Of a DNA stretch of 64,000 nt, positions 57,660-64,000 are shown piece by piece. The DNA comes from Oscarella lobularis (taxonomy: Eukaryota > Porifera > Homoscleromorpha > Homosclerophorida > Oscarellidae): contig NC_089175.1 in the NCBI RefSeq assembly GCF_947507565.1, forward strand, positions 3,027,733 through 3,091,732, given 5' to 3'. The notes below the pieces were generated by a model. It was not told the DNA's origin. It saw only the letters and a program-made list of their open reading frames with translations, and did not search any database. Within the stretch, counting starts at the first letter, position 1. The number at the start of each line of letters is the position of its first letter. Made by a program: the position numbers and the translations under genes.

Positions 57660-58790
57660 ACTCCTGGTAGAGTGCCCTGCCCTTGCAATACGTGTATCCC
57701 TGATGCATGTTTCCCCCCTGAGTTAAGTTTACCGCATAGTGGAATTCGCAGTGTACCATTCCCTGCTTGCAGAGTACGTATCACTGATGCATGTTTTTGT
57801 GCAATTGACACTGTACCACTTCCTGCTTGCAGGGTATGTATCCCTGATGCACGTTTTCCCCCTGAGTTTACTGCATACTGTGCGTAGTGCAATTCACAGT
57901 GTACCATTCCCTGCTTGCAGGGTATGTATCCCTGATGCATGTTTTTCGCCTGAGTTTAATACCGCATAGTGCAATTCACAGTGTACCATGCCCTGCTTGC
58001 AGGGTATGTATCCCTGATGCAGGTTTTCCCCCTGAGTTTACTGCATACTGTGCGTAGTGCAATTCACAGTGTACCATTCCCTGCTTGCAGGGTATGTATC
58101 CCTGATGCATTTTTTCTCTCCTGAGTTTACCGCATGGTGCAATTCGCAGTGTACCATGCCCTGCTTGCAGGGTATGTATCCCTGATGCACGTTTTCCCCC
58201 TGAGTTTACTGCATACTGTACATAGTGCAATTCACAGTCTACCATTCCCTGCTTGCAGGGTATGTATCCCTGATGCAGTCTACTATTCCCTGCTTGCAGG
58301 GTATGTATCCCTGATGCATGTTTTCCCCCTGAGTTTACCGCATAGTGCAATTCGCAGGGTACCATGCCCTGCTTGCAGGGTATGTGTCCCTGATGCACGT
58401 TTTCCCCCTGAGTTTACTGCATACTGTACATCGTGCAATTCACAGTCTACCATTCCCTGCTTGCAGGGTATGTATCCCTGATGCATGTTTTTCGCCTGAG
58501 TTTAATACCGCATAGTGCAATTCGCAGTGTACCATGCCCTGCTTGCAGGGTATCTATCCCTGATGCACGTTTTCCTTCTCAGTTTACTGCATACTGTACA
58601 TAGTGCAATTCACAGTCTACCATTCCCTGCTTGCAGGGTATGTATTCCTGATGCATGTTTTTCGCCTGAGTTTAATGCTGCATAGTGCAATTCGCAGTGT
58701 ACCATGCCCTGCTTCCGGGTATGTATCCCTGATTCGTGTTTTCCCCCTGAGTTTACAGCATATTGCAGTTCACTTGCGTGGCAGCTTTAA
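57660..58790. repeat. Tandem satellite, about 80-90 bp unit, 12-13 copies
   Basis: Each unit holds CCCTGCTTGCAGGG, an inverted repeat with a 2-bp loop, then TATGTATCCCTGATGCA, a T/C-rich part (TTTTCCCCCTGAGTTTA) and a spacer GCATA-GTGCAATTC-CAGT. Spacers alternate between two lengths. Open frames across it are by-products of the repeat. Confidence 0.9.
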
Positions 58791-59993
58791 ATGATGGGAA
58801 GATAAACGATGTGCCGATTTTGAAAAGACAAATCGTTAAACTCATCTTTGCTGCGAAATAGAATTAGGTTAATTTGCCCGGTTGCGGCTCTTGGACAAGG
58901 ACCGGTCTATTCACAGCTGCAAAGCGGCTCCGGTCTATTAGTAGCGCTTGAAACGAGAGAGGTTATTTCGCATCTTCAGTAGGCTGGACCATATGCAACA
59001 GCTAAACGCGCGACTACTGCGCAGATTGATCTGAGCAGTGAATTGACCGATGCGACTACTGCTGCTGCTTTTTCTTCTGCTGCTGCATGCAGCGATTAGC
59101 CCGGTTGGAGCAGCTGTGAATAGATCGTGACCGTCTGCTTCTGCTGCGATGGGACCGCGCGATTGGGTAGAGGAGCGGTTTACTTATATGCCGAGGCCCG
59201 CTACTGAAGCTTTTTTAGTGGGCAAGGACTATCATGTACAGCAGTTACGAATGACTTACGACCGGATTCAGCGCAGCTGCAAATTACCAAGGATCGGCTG
59301 CTGTACATGGACCCGACCGATTACCGAATGTCCAAATAGATGACAAAATAGTTACGATATGTTAATCGGGCGCCTCCAAACAAACCAAGTTGGTTTACAG
59401 CGTAGGAAATGACCAGAGTATACAGCCTGAGATTTCACCTTGAATAGCTTTTGCGGCTGTAAATGAGCTTCGACAAGAAACTGCAGCTGTATTCCAATAA
59501 GCTAACGCGGGTAAAAAAGCCGTAGCTAGCCCACGTAGGTCGAATTGCAGCGGCGCTTAAGAGACCCGATTCGTGCATTAGAGATATAGCGTTAGAGATA
59601 TATAGCAGAATAGAGTCGTAACGGTCGCAGAAAAACCGGCCTATCAGCGAGCGGCACTGCGGGTTGACAACACGCTGTAAAATGCCGTTAGAATATTGCA
59701 AGAAACGGCCGAATAAGCATAATTTCATATGCGCTCATGTCTGAATACAAACGCCTAAACAACCCGTTCGATGAACGGGTAAATCAGCTAGTTATAACTA
59801 AACGGCACCATACATAGATGATGGCACGTCCTTTGTTTGCATGCGTCTGCGCAGTTCCACTCGTTATAGCAACTTCCTTTTGCTTAGCCAGTTTGTCGAT
59901 CGAAGGAGCCACGCGCCGACAACTGTGACGAAGGACCCGACCATTTATTGTACAACACTTACAGCGGCGCCAAATACCCGAACCGGATAGAAG
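58791..59993. other. Intergenic stretch before IgR7d
   Basis: No supported exon. Short recurring CTGCTGC and GGATCGGCTGC-type elements near 59,050-59,300. The last 200 bp include the leader flank shared with other IgR7 copies (TGCGTCTGCGCAGTTCCACTC). Confidence 0.4.
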
Positions 59994-61857
59994 ATGAAAC
60001 CTTTTCTTCATGGCATACTCTTAGCCATCGCTTCCTCATTCCTCCTGCTAGAAATCGAATCAGGTACAGACAGCGCGCGACGCGATATCGATCGCGAGCC
60101 CCATACGACTGAGGGTCCCTGACCTTTTCTCTATATAAATTAAGTCTCGTTCCCGATGCCGGCCGGAACTGACACTACGACGACAGTCGCTGTCGACCTT
60201 GACAGTCGCGTCGAACTCCAGTGCAAGGACGGTAAAACACATCCGACGAGTTCGTGGTTGATCGATAACGACGCGACAAGCGACGGCGGCATTCAAATCA
60301 GCGACGAAGATCCGCTCTACGAGAAGTCGAGCTCGTCTATGGGAGGCGTGTTGGCAATCAAGTCTATCGACTTGGCGATGAATTGGACGCGATACAAATG
60401 CGAGTCGGCCGGCGGATGGGTTCGATTGCGCGTCAATCCAAGTACGAGAATCTACGTAGTTCCTCATGATGAAAACTTCATGAGGGGGGTTTGGTTTAGT
60501 GAAGCCTAGCATTCAGGGCATTCCGTCTTCTATCAAGGCTGAGCTCGGCAATGTTCTCGTCGTGCGCTATCGAGTCATTGGGGCACCCAAACCGCATATT
60601 GATTGGAGTCGTAATTCGGACACTATCAATGGTGGGGGCACGGACTTTAATGATACGACGTTGATTCATCCTGTTGAGATGAGCACCTTCTCTGACGGCT
60701 TTACTTATACAATAAAGGCCTCGAATTCTGAAGGAATGGATGCAAAACACATGCAACTCCTTCTGTACTGTAAGAAAATGATTTGAATAAAAAGAATAGG
60801 AACTAGGGTGATTTAGATCTCACTGTGTCCTGCAACGTCTCTCCGTGGAATAAAGGAACGACAATTAGCTGTAACATTAGAACGTTTCCGGCTGTAAAGT
60901 CCGTTGTACTACAACGTCCAGTTGGCATTCAGCAAAACGCTACAACTCGAAAGAACGTCAACCTATCATATCTCCCGGGACATCCTCCGCATAAAACTGT
61001 CGTAACGTTTGCTATACCGGAAACGGGTTACGGCGGAAAGTATGTAGTAGCCGTAGACAACGGTCGAAGTCAAACCACAAAAGTTCTGACAATAGATGGT
61101 AAGACTGAAGAGGAACGTAAAAGTTATGAGCGAGGAAAGCTGTGCTATATTAGGGCCCACACCGCCAGCTTTGCCAACAACTCAGGCACCAACTCGGGCA
61201 ACTCAGGCACCAACTCGAGCAACTCAGGCACCAGCGAAAAATGATGACGATAACAAAGGTACAGATCAATGAATATCTATCTATATATGTATATGTGTCA
61301 GTGTGGAAATGTCCTCGCAGGTGGATTGGGCTGGTGGGTGTATTTCGTCATCGTTCTGGTATGCCTTTTGGTCGTCGGCGCTGTTGTCGCCCTTTTGATT
61401 TATTACAAGCGAAGACGTATGTCAGTGGCGCGGGCAGCGCGACTCATTCAAGAGTGCATGGCTTATCCTATCCTATATTTAGAAAAATCAACTGAGGCGG
61501 CACCTATTGTGTCAACAATGGAAATGCCGTAAGTGTGCGAGGGAACGCTACACGGCAGGGCAATGATTTTCGTACACTAAAATGACGATTTCATCTGCTA
61601 GGGCGAACGAGTTGCCGCAAAAGCCGCCCGTATCCGAAACGACGCTCAACAACCCCACGTACACAAACGGCACGAGAAAAGACAAAGTACGCACCCCTTG
61701 TAGCTAAACGCCGCTAAGTACACGAGATTAACATTATTTATTCGATTTGGTACAGCCCAATCCGGCAGGTCAGTACGCCGTGCTCGATTTTTCTCAAAAG
61801 AACGGCACGCCGTCGAGCAACGGTGGGCGCACGGATTACAGCACCGTAGCGACGTAG
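59994..61857 (+). CDS. IgR7d: three-Ig receptor with tyrosine-motif tail
   Basis: Nine exons: 59994-60063, 60145-60441, 60500-60769, 60817-61098, 61154-61258, 61321-61416, 61483-61528, 61602-61686, 61756-61857; 450 residues in frame. Signal peptide, three Ig-like domains (Ig1 with LQCKD and YKCESAGGW; Ig2 without canonical cysteines), a 35-residue Thr/Pro stalk, membrane helix (FVIVLVCLLVVGAVVALLIY), then a tail of about 80 residues with a proline motif (PQKPPV), NPTYTNG, QYAVLDF (YxxL, ITIM-like but Gly at -2) and TDYSTV (matches ITSM TxYxxV), 21 residues between the last two tyrosines. It is the only one of four tandem copies that keeps this tail and is most divergent from the rest. A signalling receptor is likely; inhibitory or switching output is inferred. 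Confidence 0.9.
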
Positions 61858-62362
61858 ACAAAGAAAGGGAAGCCAGGCGGCTGGAAATGACGAGGCACTT
61901 GATTAGATTTACGTTTGGACTGCAGAAGTAAAAGAGTTCGTTTCTTTCTGTCCTTCTTTTTTCTTTGTGATGTGTATCGTGTTGTGTATCGTGCGTGTGT
62001 GCTTGCGTGTAATAACGATGCTTCAGTTGTCATTTCCACCCGATTTCTGCTTGCCTACGTCCACAGCCGCAAAGCATCGGACTAACGCAATTGGGGTTGG
62101 ACTAATTAATTTCCGCCCTTCCCTTTTTCTCTCTCGCCGCGCGCGCGTCCGCCAATCGACGCAACGCGGTTTCGCGGGCCATCGGCGCGCCAAACGATCG
62201 CACGTGCCCCACTCGCTTTGATCGGCTCCGCAAGCGGTACGCGGCTCGTTCCTACATCGAATTAGTCCTAATTCGATGCAGACGTCATTCGGCTTCTTGC
62301 GATCGACTCGGGACATTTCGCGCGACCGCCCGATCGCTGGACAACGCAGTCGACACCCCCCT
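61858..62362. other. 3' flank of IgR7d and promoter of IgR8
   Basis: About 500 bp between a stop codon and the next start codon on the same strand. Sequence just after the stop (AATGACGAGGCACTT, 61,887) is the segment found directly at the 3' ends of IgR7a-c. No other gene seen. Confidence 0.5.
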
Positions 62363-64000
62363 ATGGAACGCAACGTCCACGCGACAACGCTGCTGGCGCT
62401 TGGAATCGTTCTCGGATCGTGCGGTAGGCGAAAAACGGAGCGGAAACGCGCATCACACTTCTAATTCCAACCCACGCACGCGTCTAGATTCGAAAAGCGT
62501 CGTTCTATTCGAACGCAACGTGAGCGACGCGTTCGATTTCTATCCGAAATCGGGCGCCATCGAAATCGACGAAGCGGTGACGCTTCGATGTAATGGATCG
62601 TCTACGAATGGGACTAAGAGAACAGCAGCTGTTTGGCTTCGTCGAACGCTGCACGACGACGGCGACGGCGTCGACGTTCGTCGCATCGACGATGCGACGT
62701 ATTATCATCTTACCGTCGATTCGCTTCGAATCGCGAGATTCGACGCGAATTACGTCGGACAGTACGCGTGTAGGCGTGGTCCCGATGGACCGATCGGCGA
62801 CTGGGTCACGTTGAAGCTTAGAAGTGAGAGCGTACCACTTGACCACACCACCGCATTTTTAATTAGCGCTTTGTTGTCGTCAGAAGGACGCCGACAACGC
62901 GCGTGTCCTTACCTCGATCCGCCGTACGACCTGTGGAAGACGAACGACACGATACGAATCGAGGTCGACGTCGATTGCAAGTCGTCGTTTAGCTTCTTTT
63001 GGATCCAGCTGCGTCATTACGGACGCAAGGATTGGGACAATTTGCCCGAGACCTTCTTGAAGAGCAGTTCGATCACAAAGAACCTTCGACCGGCCGGCAT
63101 GATGGAATATCGTACAGCCGCCTATGTGGCAAGCGCGATCATGACGAGTCGTACGCGAATCATCGAAACGTACCCAAACGGTGAGAGAAAAACGTGGCTC
63201 GCGTCTCCCGTATACGCGACGAGTGTCCCGTACCGATTACGTCATAACTCGCGGAAAAGTATGAGCAATAATTATTAGGAAGCATGGGTGATGCGTCGCT
63301 TAGATATCTTCCCGTAAACGAATTTCTGCTGTGCGCACCACATGGAGTTCAAACCCCAAAACGGCCTCATTTGACTTCGACAATCTGTAGTGCTTAATTA
63401 GGAAGCTCGGCCCCTGGCCTTTGTCTTGTCACAATGTGGAGTAAAAGGCTGCATGGCATACTTGTCTAGCCACACGGTTGCTTACACGTGGCCACTCTCT
63501 TTGCATGACTACTACTACTGTATAACCAATGCCACATACATTATCTATACCTCTTTAGCTCCCAGTCACGGTCCGTCCGTTATAAGTGCTTCTAACGTCG
63601 AAGTGAACGTCTCGAAGCCGCCGTCCGTCAATCTAACCTGGGATTTGGTCGATGACAATGAGATCATTGGTTATGAGGTCAATCACAAGATAGCTGGTCA
63701 GACGACAGGACAAGACAGTTTTCTCGTACCCGGCCAGCATCCGTCAGTATTGATTGTCTTTCCGCCTGAAGACATAGGACTTTCGCATGACCTTGTCGTC
63801 TACGCGAGCAACTGGGGACCATATCGATCGCCTCCCAGTCCCCCGGTATCAATTGTACCAGCCACCGGTATGCAAAATAGAATAATGACGTCACAGATTT
63901 ATAGATTTTTTTCTTTTCTTTTCTAAGGTCCAGGAGTACCGCAAAATGTTAACGTAACCGCTAAGGACTCCTGCAGTGTTTTCGTTTCGTGGCTCGAAAG
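62363..64000 (+). CDS. IgR8: Ig/FN3 receptor, 5' part
   Basis: Exons 62363-62423, 62488-62823, 62884-63180, 63559-63867 and from 63927 past the window end, all phase 1. Signal peptide (TTLLALGIVLGSC), a V-like Ig domain (VTLRCNG, GQYACRRG), a second region of about 99 residues with few Ig marks (IRIEVDVDCKSSF), one FN3 domain (VNLTWDL, DLVVYASNWGPYRSPPS) and the start of another (GVPQNVNVTA). The order resembles IgR6, the receptor on the other side of the IgR7 array. Membrane segment and tail lie outside the window. Confidence 0.85.

Noticed and set aside
57210-57887. 225-residue + strand frame
   Set aside because: Arginine- and proline-rich with an equally long frame on the other strand, and it runs into the satellite.
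57566-58486. Several open frames with repeated CKQGMV or ACRVCIPDA segments
   Set aside because: They follow the satellite unit on both strands and have no start, splice or domain support.
57660-58790. CRISPR-like array
   Set aside because: Units are 80-90 bp, tandem and without unique spacers, in a eukaryotic genome.
61756-61857. ITAM in IgR7d
   Set aside because: The two YxxL/V motifs are 21 residues apart, too far for an ITAM (6-8 residues between motifs); YxxL plus ITSM fits better.

Overview
The window is animal (metazoan) DNA. It carries intron-rich genes with GT-AG and a few GC-AG splice sites, and most intron phases can be followed by eye. The domains are animal ones: immunoglobulin (Ig), fibronectin type III (FN3), Death, NB-ARC, TPR, ZU5 and RING/TRAF. 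Introns are mostly 50-150 bp and genes are closely packed, which suggests a compact early-branching animal genome. A sponge, perhaps a homoscleromorph, is my best guess, but this is inference and nothing in the sequence names the species. No rRNA, tRNA, CRISPR array or intact mobile element was found. Exon coordinates were read by hand from splice sites and phase and may be off by a base or two.

Layout: (1) 1-1.9 kb: two Ig receptor genes head to head, with a 200-N gap. (2) 3.0-13.5 kb: a divergent pair of complete receptors, IgR3 (-) and IgR4 (+). Both have a signal peptide, three Ig, five FN3 and one membrane segment, but unrelated cytoplasmic tails. (3) 13.5-21 kb: sparse, repeat-rich sequence with one tentative membrane-protein gene and one small secreted-protein candidate. 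(4) 21-34.5 kb: an intracellular signalling block with a Death/NB-ARC/TPR receptor (NLR-like), a broken tandem copy of its TPR part, a Rab-like GTPase/ZU5/UPA/Death protein, a decayed NB-ARC copy and two tandem RING/TRAF-type zinc-finger genes. (5) 34.9 kb: an ELOVL elongase fragment. (6) 36-46.8 kb: receptors IgR5 and IgR6 and a truncated FN3/Ig/membrane cassette, all on the - strand. (7) 47.9-61.9 kb: four tandem copies of a three-Ig-domain receptor (IgR7a-d) on the + strand, separated by fossils of the 5' end of IgR6. (8) 62.4 kb to the end: the start of another receptor, IgR8.

How it may work together: IgR3 and IgR7d have paired tyrosine motifs of the ITIM/ITSM type. Five receptor tails end in class I PDZ-ligand sequences, one of them ESDV. 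IgR7a-c share a deletion that removed the tyrosine tail, leaving one probable signalling copy and three tail-less copies; IgR7a also has a mucin-like stalk of about 600 residues made by a minisatellite. Rapidly duplicating receptors next to Death-domain and TRAF-type adaptors look like a candidate recognition (immune or allorecognition) locus. That is inference from architecture and is not shown by the sequence.
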